DNA of 64,000 bases from Gamarada debralockiae (lineage: Eukaryota; Ascomycota; Leotiomycetes; Helotiales; Hyphodiscaceae): NCBI GenBank assembly GCA_002803225.1, contig NXFV01001213.1:1-64000 (forward strand), in the 5' to 3' direction. The translations under genes and the position numbers were made by a program. The notes under the pieces are model-generated. The model saw only the letters and a list, made by a program, of their open reading frames with translations. It was not told where the DNA came from and did not search any database. Below are positions 1 to 9,795 of this stretch, one piece after another (within the stretch, counting starts at the first letter, position 1; the number at the start of each line of letters is the position of its first letter).

Positions 1-16
1 TTACGAAGGTAATGCG

Positions 17-2169
17 ATGGGGACAAAAAGGTACCAGAAATATTCAATGTCTTGAGGCAGATATCAGCTAACTCTAATATGCAGTCTTTTCGAATTCGTG
101 GGGGGGGAATTAGTTAACATTGTCGATTATGCTGTCGATCATCACAATGAGTTTGGGCGACCCCCTAGATTCGCAGTTAATGCTGCATCGTGGTGGTATA
201 CGAACATGACAGCCAAAACAGCACAGCAGATTCGAGACAGTAAGCCTCTTCCTCAAGTGTTATCGGGAGAAACAGTGTTGATACATTAATGAATTGTGTA
301 GGAAACGGCATAGATGCAAATCCCTGCGAATCCAACCTCCTCTATTATATCCTACCAATACTGCAACTTGGCTTTCAGCTCCATTTCGTTTTCGATGGAC
401 CGAGACAACTACACAATGGTGGAAAAGCACATCCCGGATACGATTCCCCCTCGTTCCTTCTGCGAGAAACCTTCACGCGACTTGCAATCCCATGGCATGA
501 CGCTCCCTGCGAGGCTGAGGCTGAATGCGCAAAAATGGAGGCAGAAGGACTGGTTGATGCCGTATGGTCAGAAGATGGCGATGCTCTTGCCTTCGGATGT
601 CGAACTCTAATCAAATCCCATCGCGAAAGGGGACTGTCGAACGAGAGAGATAGCGAGCCAAAGAGCCATACACACTTCAGAGTCTACAAATTGAAGGACA
701 TTGAGTTGCAGAATCCTGGGATGAATCGTGAAGGCTTCATACTACACGCCATATTATGCAGAGCAGGCAAGATCTCCGGCGGTCTTCCCAACTTCGAAGC
801 AAAGGATGTGCTCAAAGCTGCGCAGCACGGCCTTGGCAGATCCTTATACAACGCTTCAACCTCCGAAGCCCAGTTCCAGGAATGGCTCGACTCAGGGTTG
901 ACAGCTTACCTGGAAAACAATGATCGACTCTTCGATCTTCGTGACTATCCCGCCTACCACCAACTTAAGGACTATGTTTCTCCACATGTGTCTTCACGGG
1001 AAACACTTCTGAGTCTGGACAAACTTGAAAACATGGTCAGTGACGAAATTGAAATATTCTCGTTTGTGGACGAGAAGTATCAATGGGGTTTCAAAAAATG
1101 GGCAAAATGGATTGTGCCCCTCAAAATTGTCCGTTCTTTGATTGCTACAGAGCCTGGACAGGAAAGTCAACACGACCATCTGAAGTTGAGATGTGACCTC
1201 AACAAAGACCCAAAGAAAGCCAAAGCTACCTTTCTGCTGCGGAATGCGACCTCTGTGAAAATTCCAGAATTGACCGAGGAGACATCCAAACTTGAAACGT
1301 TGACATGGATTCTTCGAAAAGCGAGGCTAAATGGAATCGTGTCTATTACTTCCTTTCTCACACCCTCTACTTCCGGCCGTACAGATCAGCTCTCTTCACG
1401 AGCATCCGGAAAGCAAGCGCAACACTTAAATAATACGGTGAACAATATTCCAATGCCAACATCCAACAAAAGATCGGTCGATAATAGTGAGGGTTCATCA
1501 AAAACATCCGCCTCGAGGATTTGCGGCAATACCCCTCCCGCCTCGCCATCCAGGCCCAGAGACAAAAGACCAAAAATAGGTGCCACAACTTTTTGCAGCG
1601 ACCTTCCAACGCCAGGGTCTAACGAAAAATCAATCGACAATGGTAAGGGCTCATCTAAAGGATGCGCCTCAATGGCTCGCCAACCTACGCCACCCAGTCC
1701 ATCCCCTGCCACAAAGAAAACAAATACCCTGCCTCGGGAAACGGGTGGCAGTACTTCCGAAAACATCCCATCTGAGGCCCAACATAGTCTGAGCAGTCCC
1801 GCAGTACCCGAACAAATCAATAAGGGCAAAGGCAAGCAGATTGAAACGGCCTCAAATGAAGCTTCAAAGCGAGGTCGATCCCCTGAGAACGAAAGCAATA
1901 TTTCGAATCCAAATGAGCCTAGTAAAAGGGCGAAACAAGTTATAGACTTAACGTCGTCGTTGGCTGAGTCTGAGGAATCAGCAGATTACGTTCTGATCAG
2001 CTCAGACAGCTCTCAATCCGACTATGGCACTATGCCTGCGTCACAGGACTTGCTCAACCTACCACTTCCGATAAAATCTACAGAGGTTGACAACGCACTC
2101 GAGAGGCCCAATTCTGATGGCGAATACGGCAGTTGGCCAGCCTCACCAGACCTACGAGCATTATTGTAG
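17..2169 (+). CDS. XPG/GEN1-like structure-specific nuclease family protein, probably catalytically altered
   Basis: Model: join(17..30, 85..239, 302..2169), 678 aa. The first intron (31-84) has a GCTAAC branch; the second (240-301) starts GTAAGC, and an alternative acceptor at 313 also keeps frame. The N-terminal XPG domain (about 1-110) and XPG-I domain (about 120-165) match the fungal GEN1-like group with a WWYTN-type start. The acidic residues of EAEAEC (E127, E129) and SEDGD (D148, D150) and FVFDG (D88) are present. The usual first Asp is Asn37 (FAVNAASWW), and the GGDYD box after the I-domain reads CRAGKIS, so two metal-ligand regions are lost. The C-terminal 300 residues are Ser/Pro/Lys-rich, with basic clusters (RDKRPK, SKRAKQ) and SUMO-interaction-like motifs (VIDLT, VLISSD). 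The family cuts branched DNA in the nucleus; this copy may bind without cutting. The start lies 17 bases into the window. Confidence 0.75.
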
Positions 2170-2497
2170 GACTGAAAATTTCAAAGAGTGTATCGAGGGT
2201 CATGCTACCGCTCCTTTACTTGCCACAAGATCGAATTCCTTCACCGGCAGACCCGCGATATTATGTGGCAATTTTTCTGGTCTCCAGATTTGGATCAACG
2301 TATCTTTCAATTCAATCGCCTGCTCAGAAAGTGCTGATAGCATGGAAACATTCGTTCTCGTCTCTGGGGGGGTTTTTTTTGGCGATATGACCCTGCTGTT
2401 CTGTCCCTCTCAATACCTTTGCTGCATGCTTCAACGTCCTTATTGCTCTAGTTATCGTATTTCATTTTCGTACAAAGCGCCGTGGCATAAATAAAGG

Positions 2498-2986
2498 GTT
2501 AGCAAGGCAGGGAATGTGCTTCATTCGAAGGAGTATGCCAAACACTACGGCCCCGAGAGCATAATCAGCGTAGTATGTTGGACTTTGGATAAGAAGGAGG
2601 GCAAAAGCTGACGAGTGGCACAGAATTTGAATCCAGGGAACTTGAAGACAGACCTCCAGCGCCATGTTCCGGGGTGGCAGAAACTGATTATAGATTTGAT
2701 GCTATATATGCCTATTCATGGGGCGTATACGGAGCTCTTGCGGGGCTGTCGCCGGATGTTACGGTGGAGAAGAATGGAGCGTGGAGTAAGCTTCTCTTCC
2801 ACAATCCCTGTTCCCTGTCCATAGATGATTTCGCCTGCTGACGAGAGGAATAGTTGTGCCATGGGGTAGATTTGCTCCGCTGAGAAAGGATCTCGACGCT
2901 GCGAGCAAGACGGAAGCAGAAGCGGAACAGGCATCGCGGCTAAATTCTGGGAGTGGAGCGAGGAGCAGGTTAAGGCATATCTATGA
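2498..2986 (+). pseudogene. 5'-truncated, frameshifted short-chain dehydrogenase remnant
   Basis: The 3' third of a fungal short-chain dehydrogenase/reductase can be followed through three exon remnants: 2498-2572 (SKAGNVLHSKEYAKHYG), 2624-2785 (NLNPGNLKTDLQRHVPGW, then GAYTEL) and 2854-2986 (VPWGRFAPLRKDL, ending GTGIAAKFWEWSEEQVKAYL). The intervening introns keep good signals: 2573-2623 (GTATGT, GCTGAC branch) and 2786-2853 (GTAAGC, TAG). The reading frame breaks twice, once by a missing base near 2743 (TELL to AGLSPDV) and once near 2925 before GTGIA. The Rossmann fold, the YxxxK tyrosine and everything upstream are missing; the sequence before 2498 has no SDR similarity that I can see. 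It is a dead fragment, probably left by deletion. SDR identity is confident from the conserved LNPGNLKTDLQ region. Confidence 0.75.
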
Positions 2987-4199
2987 TGTGGTGGTATCAA
3001 CTTCCTTTTAGAGCCACTGTTGTGGGATGCACAATGCAAAATTATCTAATAGATAGTTGGAGGGGCGGGGTAGTTGTATATATGTGTCCAGTGATTTCAA
3101 CAGTGAAGGTTGTAATAATAGTATTATATTTTTATTTCCTGGGTTGCATGAACAGCATACAGGGCATTAAGTTCGCGTATTCGGCTGTGAAACAAAGCCT
3201 AGAAAAGCGGAAGGAGGGATAGCATCGGATGTCCATCCGCCCAGGCCTGCTCGTACTTAACGACCTAATCTTGCTCTCCGAAGTTTGCAGAGCATCTCCT
3301 GTCACTTCCGGAAGCTAACTCCGCGATGGAAGTGCGGAGATGCTGTGCAAATTTCAAAGGTCATCTTTCTTTCGTGCCTCAACCCTTCAGCAGGGCGCAC
3401 TAAGCTTCGAGGATGCCATGTGGCTGGTAATACTCGTTTGCCAGATTGTTGATGGGCCGCTGAAATCTCAATCGAGCATAAAAGTGGACGAATGGATTGG
3501 GATATTATGCTACAGCTCTGGGACGGGATGATTAGAAAAGTAGTTAGAATATGGCAAGAGGGGCGGAGCATGAGAGCGGGGAAATTATGAGGGAGAGGGG
3601 TAAGAGTGCGAAGAGGAGGTGGGCAAGAAGTGGAGTGGGTGTGAATAAGAGTGTTAGAAAGGGCAATCAGTGATTCTGGTTGTGGGCAGATAGTGCTGCC
3701 TGCTGAGTCACATGGTGTCACATGGTGTCACATGGTGTCACAGGTTCACTTGACCAGTGTGACGTGTTCTATGAGTCATAGGGGGATTTCTGTCCATAAA
3801 GTACAGACTGCTGTACTTGGTTTGTTCATCAGTATCTCTAGTATCTTCACAGCCTTAATAATCCAACCACATTCTCCTACCCTTTCGTCCATCACGTGAC
3901 CATATTGCAAGAGTAGTTCCATTCGCATATTTCACCCCTTTTAATTCTAGTTACACAACGCTGCTTTGATCGACATTAATGCCTATTATTGGTCTCTTTT
4001 AACCTATGGCGTCAAATAGGGGAACAGAATGAGCTTACTTAGGATCGCAGGCGTTTGGTAATTGTGTCTACAGCGGTGACGCCTAGATCGTTTAGTATAC
4101 AGTTTCATAACAGTACTGTAGCGTCTGCCACAGTACATACTGTCTCAAGCGTGTTACGTACATGATTTTCTAGAGAAATTATTAAAAGGACGATTTACC
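2987..4199. other. Intergenic, no gene seen
   Basis: About 1.2 kb between the SDR remnant and the HET gene. Only short uncorroborated ORFs are present. It contains a 10-bp tandem repeat (3711-3740). No RNA gene or promoter element could be supported. Confidence 0.5.
3711..3740. repeat. 10-bp tandem repeat, 3 exact copies
   Basis: The unit CATGGTGTCA is repeated three times without a mismatch, and the flanks (GAGTCA before, CAGG after) extend the periodicity partly. It lies in intergenic DNA; no function is implied. Confidence 0.9.
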
Positions 4200-6558
4200 T
4201 TACAATATCGTGGTAGTGTATCCTCCCATCCGGCAGAACTCTTGGTAATAGCGAGGTTCTATAGGTCTAGGATAATTCCGCAGCCAGAACATCCTTTCTT
4301 CAGTCAATCGAGAGGTCTCGTAGACACCGACCTTCTTGTAGGATCCCGACCTTCCTGGTTGAAGGCTCAGAACAAGCCCATAAACCGTCACCCATTCCTT
4401 CTTATCGTAGGCATGATGGGCCAAAGGCATGATAACTAACTCTTTGCTTTGGTGAAACTCAAGGTTCGAATGTCGAATCATCATATCAGCCTGAGTTCCG
4501 ATCTGTTGATATGAACTGAAAACGATATTGAGGGGATCGTCGGCGCTGAGATCCCACCGCCTCTGGAGCCTTATCATGCCGCTCACATTGGCCGGGATAT
4601 TATCGATCTTTAGCTTATCGATTTTTAGCTTAAGTAGTTGCCTCGTAATTCGAATGTATCCGCCCGACGCCTCGCCACCCGACACCTCGCTGCCCGTGGT
4701 TTCGTTTCGCATAGTTGATTTGATTTCGTGTATTTTTGCCATCGCGTCCCAGCGTTATTTCAGGGGGCTGAAAAAAGAGACGGGGCCATCTATCGACGCC
4801 CAAGACCAGCTTGGTGCCCTATACGAGGACGCTTCCGTTATGGCTCCTGTGGCATGCCAGAGTAGTCCCTGGTATATGTCGTTTTCCCACAGTCCGTCGA
4901 CATATCTGTCCTTCAGCAAATTCATAAATACATTCGCAATGCCGGAGATGGCCGGAAGCTTGTCGGTATCGAAGGTCAGTTTTCTAGTCGAGTACTCAGT
5001 GACAAATCTGGTCCACTGGCTATAGAGCTCTAACTATTATAACTATTAGCACAGTTCAATACTAGTAGCATTATCAGCATTTCATTTCTTACTTTGGTCA
5101 ACTCGCTATAACGCTCTATTGGCTTTACTACCTGCATTTTGATGGATGATGGGTTGAAGAATGGGGCACCTGAGGGAAACGACTCGCAACAGCTTGCGGT
5201 ATAACATTCCCAGTACATTTGCCTTCGCCCAAAATGTAGCGTTCTTGGAGACTTCTCATTATTAGTAAGTAAAGTCAAAACTGTCTGCATTCGAACTGTG
5301 CGGGAAGGAGAGACAAAAACAAATAAAGACTTGCCATGACTTGCTCTTGGCAGACCCATCCACGTTGGTTAAGTGGCGCTCTAGCTACTTCTCTATTCCA
5401 GTCGAATGAGGAAAGTACCGAGTATTTAGGACTGTGCGAATTGAACTTGGCACAATCAATCTTTGGCGGCATGATTCTCTTGGTTCGGTGAACCTTAATA
5501 GGCCTTCCTGTCCATTTCGGTACCCCGTAGCCGCAAGATTCAAAACACCGTTGAGATAGACTCGGTCCATGGCGAGACTTTCCTTACGCCAATCGTCTCT
5601 TGAGTCTTGGATAATGCAAAGTGAGTCAATCCAGATGTAGCGAAATCCTAGATCGTATGTAATTCTTATTGCGTCTTGGAACGTCATAGGCAGCTGCTGT
5701 ATTGGTATCGATCGTTCCAGCTGCTGAAGCTTGTCCTGTGTCAAGGTGAAGAAGGGGACTTTGCCCCAACAATGACTAAGCGACACATATTCGGTGTCGC
5801 GAGGAAGCGAATCGCTAAGGTATAATCGTACAGAAAGACCTTTCTTCTCTCCGGTTCTATCCACAGCGACCAGACGCGTTGGGAGTTCTCCTTTAGCTGA
5901 CCATGAGCATTTTTCGTGTCGCTCACGACAGGCAGAAAGCCAAGTCTTCGCGAGACGAATAATGATGAATTGTCTGAGCAAAATCACCAAGTCGGTACCA
6001 ATAGCGGGATTATTCGGCACAGTATAACTGAATTTGGAAATATATGGGTCGACTTCTGCTCACACATTAGATTCGAGAACTTGAGCGTTTGTTTGAGTGG
6101 GACAACGTATTTTCACCTTGCGCCGGTTTAGCCACATATCGGCCGATTAACCTGGGTGATTCGTAGAGAAGCTTGCCGCCCTCAATAAACCAAATGCCGA
6201 TCTCCTTAAGTTCCTCGGACGAGTCCTTAGCCTCTGTGGTTAAATAGTACCTGATGTTTACGGGGCGATCCGGATCAGCGGGTTTCCCATCCAACACCTC
6301 CTCGGCGGGTTCCCCATCCAAAACCTTCTCAGCCTCATTCGGATATATCCATTCCCAAATGCGAACGCAGATATAACACTTTTCCTCGGCAGATTGCTGG
6401 AGCTCAGAGCGGCTATTGTAATGAGCATAAGTCGGCTTGCCGATGGGAAGAGCCCACTGAAGCGGCGGTCCGGAAGTGGGCATATACTCTATGGTTTCTG
6501 CACGAGAAAAGATGGAGCTGCATCTTGAACACAGATAAGACTTGCTTTTCAAAGCCAT
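4200..6558 (-). pseudogene. HET-domain (heterokaryon incompatibility-type) protein, probably inactivated
   Basis: Exons on the minus strand: 6558-6117, 6055-5335, 5251-5093, 5033-4200. Introns: 6116-6056, 5334-5252 (GC-AG, donor GCAAGT) and 5092-5034 (GTAAGA, GCTAAT branch). The N-terminus has the usual cysteine start (YLCSRCSSIF). The HET core is clear: EYVSLSHCWGK, then LPMTFQDAIRITYDLGFRYI, WIDSLCIIQDSRDDWRKE and VYLNGVLNLAAT. Later blocks APLNQRGW, LHFGRRQMYWEC and YRAPSWSWASIDGP are also in order. Two defects appear. The frame shifts between about 5500 and 5430, unless a weak 62-nt intron (5493-5432) is used. A TAA at 4757-4755 interrupts the C-terminal part after SFFSPLK, although the frame stays open for 180 codons beyond it. 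CAA to TAA is the simplest origin. HET proteins trigger cell death on non-self fusion; this copy is probably dead or truncated. Confidence 0.8.
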
Positions 6559-7020
6559 TCTTGTCGAATCTAGGTACTGTATCGGAGACCGAAAAGAGCT
6601 ACGGAAACCGAACTTCAGCTATATGTAGCTATTGTAGATCCTAGATAGCTTTCTCTTCAGATATCACTCGTTCATTGAATATATTATCGATTTTTCCTTG
6701 ATCCAACAATTCTGCAGCGGTCGTGTGCGGCATTAGGCTTTCGACCAGCCTTCACTGTCGCCTCAGCTTTCAAGGGAACCTTTTTGGGAACCTTGCTCGT
6801 CCGCGTAATACGCAGGCTTTCTAACGATGGATCCATTAGCACGCTAGATGAAATTTCATAGCCGCTATTTTGCTCTTTGACAAGAGGGATCCAAAATCTG
6901 CTTTGGCAGGAACCCTGTAAGGGAGCAGAAACGGATTCCCGGGCAAAATTCGGCAAGGAAACTGTAGCCGGGGCACGCAGGAGGCCAAAATGGGGTTCCA
7001 CATTATGGTGCAAAGCTAAC
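6559..7020. other. Intergenic, no gene seen
   Basis: Upstream flank of the HET gene. No supported coding sequence or RNA gene; it ends at the minisatellite. Confidence 0.45.
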
Positions 7021-7178
7021 TCAGGGCGTGCTCAGGATGCTCAGGATGCTCAGGACGCTCAGGATGCTCAGGCTCTGCTCAGGCTCCGCTCAGGCATGCT
7101 CAGGCTCTGATCAGGTACGCTCACCCTAGACTCAGGTACGCTCATCCTCGGCTCAGGCATGTTCACCCTCAGCTCAGG
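7021..7178. repeat. Degenerate GCTCAGG minisatellite
   Basis: Roughly fifteen imperfect units of 9-13 bp built on GCTCAGGATGCTCAGG-like sequence. The first units are nearly exact (GCTCAGGAT), and the later ones diverge into GCTCAGGCT, GCTCAGGCAT, ACTCAGGTAC and GTTCACCCTC. A stray similar pair (GCTTCAGGATGCTCAGGA) occurs near 8752-8769. The array lies in non-coding DNA. Confidence 0.85.
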
Positions 7179-7414
7179 TTAAAGCAGCAGCCGCTCACGT
7201 CCGGAGACTAAAACGGAACCAGCGAGGATGAGATTAGAGTCTGACTTTCGTGGTAAAAGTCTCTCATCCCATCGTAGTCTAGTTCGTAATTACTGACTGC
7301 CACCCAGACATACAAAAAAAAAGGAATAAAGTCAGTGACTTTCCGAACCCAGTAACTTAACGAGGCCTCTTTTCGGACAAGAAATTGGAAGAAGATAGCC
7401 AACTAAGCTGACTT

Positions 7415-8217
7415 ATGTTGTGTAGAAAACCTCGCCACGACCACCCCGGCAGCCTTAACTCGTCATTTCCCCATGAGCCCAGACTGAGTCCATCTGCTCA
7501 GACCCAGAAACCCATTTCGGCAGAGCAAGCTGAAAAGGCAGATCAAGAGAAGCAAGTTTTCCAGGCGACAGAAGTTGAATCATCGGCCAAGGCGGATGAA
7601 ACGAGAGACGCAGATGACCATTCCCAGCAACGGCCCAGAAATCCTTACCAGGAATCGTCAGCTAGAAGAGTCTTCTACTGGGCTTGCTTTTGCAACTGCG
7701 TGTTGGAAGTGAGCAGCGGGATTACCACTGGACTCACACTGTACTTCATAATTCTGTGGGCGGCTTCGAGAGGTCTATCCTACCTCGCCATGATAATTCA
7801 TAGGATAAAGTTCCTGCAGGCAACATATTACTACGCATATGATTTGCCAGGTTTCTGCAACAGACCACACAAACGTCCTCCTAGTCCAGAGAAACCTTTG
7901 CCAGCAGAAGCACTCGAGGTTTGGCGCTCATGATCTTGGACCCCAAGCACAATGAAGTCGGTGGAGAAAAGACAGAAGGATCAGTTGGGATGAGTAAGTT
8001 TGACGAGGACGATCTGCAAAGTATGAAGCAGCTTTTGAAATCGCTCAGAGAAAGAAATCCGCAAGAGGTAAAAACCAAAGTGGGCGAACGGACAAGTGAT
8101 AATAGAACAGAAGAAGATTCTATCCAGCCAGATACCCGCGAGCTTGGTTCAAGTTCTGGCAAAGTTCAGGCCAAGGCGTTAACGGAAGGAAATGATGCTT
8201 CTGTGTCTGAAGTTTGA
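7415..8217 (+). CDS. Hypothetical protein with one or two membrane segments; frame interrupted or spliced
   Basis: Not recognised. A first open frame (7415-7933, 172 codons) has a charged, low-complexity N-terminus (many Glu, Lys, Gln, Ala), then a hydrophobic stretch around residues 88-122 (VFYWACFCNCVLEVSSG, then LYFIILWAASRGL) and a Pro-rich tail. It stops at 7933. A second frame shifted by one base (7921-8217) continues with an acidic, helix-like segment (KFDEDDLQSMKQLLKSLRER). The overlap suggests either one gene with a frameshift or a missed intron. Just after the ATG there is a good 3' splice signal (GCTGAC, then TGTAG, at about 7404-7427), so the true N-terminus may lie in an upstream exon I could not find. 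Confidence 0.35.
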
Positions 8218-9795
8218 CGGACGAACTTTGCCTAACATATGAGGTGTGGTGATGAGAAGGTTCTCTTAATATCGGCATGGGTGAAGTCTCGTAGTTGCGA
8301 AGAAGGTATAGCTGGATTCTTTCCTTGCTCTCGGTGATGGCGGCATATTTGTTGAGTTTTGGAAGCTTAGCTCCTACAAGACATGAATTTCCATTCGCCA
8401 GTGCAGTCGGTCTCGAGGGGCTTCTCTTATAAGACGACTTCCACATCCAGAAGCCGATGGGCCTGTCTCATTGTGTCAGCTTCGTTCCTGTCTCAAGAGA
8501 ATGGTGGACTTGTGCTAGTCCAGCAGGGTAAACCAGATAAAAGTTTAGTCAAGTTGGGACAGTGTTTTTTTTTCTGGCCAACGCGAAGCCTGACGTAACC
8601 ACTCACCGCTGTCGAAGTTGGGCATCAGGCATATGAAATGAACGAAGGAGAGTGTGGGCTGTGATCGCTTCGGCGGCTGTTCTCCATCGTACTGCCTGTA
8701 TCTTTATGCTTTATACACTTTTTGTCCGCGCATACAGGCTCGTGGCCTTGCTTCAGGATGCTCAGGAGACGAACTGCTGTCGGCGGGACCGCGTTTGGTT
8801 TCCTTTTGCATCGCTAGATGGCTTTATGGGGTTCTACAGGTCGTATGAGGTACCCAATAGGGTCATGAATCACTTGATGTCTATTTCACCTCGAGAGCTA
8901 TCATGCATAGAACAGGAGAGAATGGATTGTAATAGTTCCACAAATGATTGGTCATCCTCCGTGACGCGTATCAAAGTTCTTGTCTTTGCCTATGAGACCC
9001 TTGCCTTGGATTTGAGCAAGGAAATGCCCTTAGTATCGTTGCCTTCCTTAGTAATACGTGTCTGTTGCCCAGACCACAAATAATCTTCCGCAAAGGGCAA
9101 CTTCAACCGCAAAACCTCCTAATCTTCCCTTTGGGGAGGTTGTGAAGGAATTATTAGAAAGGTAAGCGAAGCGCCAGGCACAGATCAGGAAAGGAGAAGC
9201 GACGGCGCATGCAACTTCACGCGGACATCCGACGAGTGGTCGGACCGGCAAAAGTATTTTAAAATGCGTTGCAAGCTTCCAGATCAGAAAAATCGAACAA
9301 ACAGAAAAAAGGAAACTCGATACGCTGTGAAATGTGCGACTTGCAACAAAATGATCATCTGAGCTACTCGTCTCGTGCACTTGCAAAATTTCGGAGCGGA
9401 AATGGAAGTGTAACCCCTCCTAAAAGTACCCGCATTTCAAAGCCCCAAAAGTGTGTCTCAACCGCAATCCGCTTCAAATAAAATAGGAAACTCGTCTCGA
9501 GATGAAAAGTGCGATATGCAACAAAGCAGTATTGATGCTGGGTAAAGTGACTTCACTTCGAATTTTGGAAGCGGATTGGATGTTGGAAATAGAGGAAGGG
9601 AAGGAAGATGCGATGGTACCGGACAGCGAGAAGGATCCAATATTCGTGATTCATAGTGTACCATGCTATGCGAAAGTAACAGCCAAAAACATAATAAACA
9701 TACCGCGAGCATAGATTTGCATGACCCGATATCCAGAAGCCCATCGAAATACCGTGCGAACTGCCCCTTCAACCGGTTCCTTATTCCTTCCCCTC
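8218..9795. other. Intergenic, no supported gene
   Basis: Several ORFs of 60-143 codons occur on both strands, but none has recognisable domains, splice context or a coherent composition. A duplicated 45-bp segment (about 9311 and 9486) is the only structure seen. Confidence 0.4.
9311..9531 (+). repeat. Imperfect direct repeat, two copies about 175 bp apart
   Basis: Copy 1 (about 9311-9352) and copy 2 (about 9486-9528) both run GGAAACTCG, then a short variable stretch, then GAAA(A)TGTGCGA or AAAAGTGCGATA and TGCAACAAA. The segments between also share TTTCGGAGCGGAA/TTTTGGAAGCGGA-like sequence, which suggests a short tandem duplication that has diverged. Confidence 0.5.

Noticed and set aside
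1386..1898. 170-codon minus-strand ORF
   Set aside because: Antisense to the Ser/Pro-rich tail of the GEN1-like gene; arises from its codon bias.
3711..3740. CRISPR-like array
   Set aside because: 10-bp units without spacers in a eukaryotic genome; simple tandem repeat.
4528..5025. 165-codon plus-strand ORF
   Set aside because: Shadow of the HET gene C-terminal exon on the minus strand, which shows family motifs (APSWSWASIDG).
8652..9083. 143-codon ORF with hydrophobic start
   Set aside because: No family or splice context; cysteine-rich and erratic composition; another frame of the same stretch is equally open.
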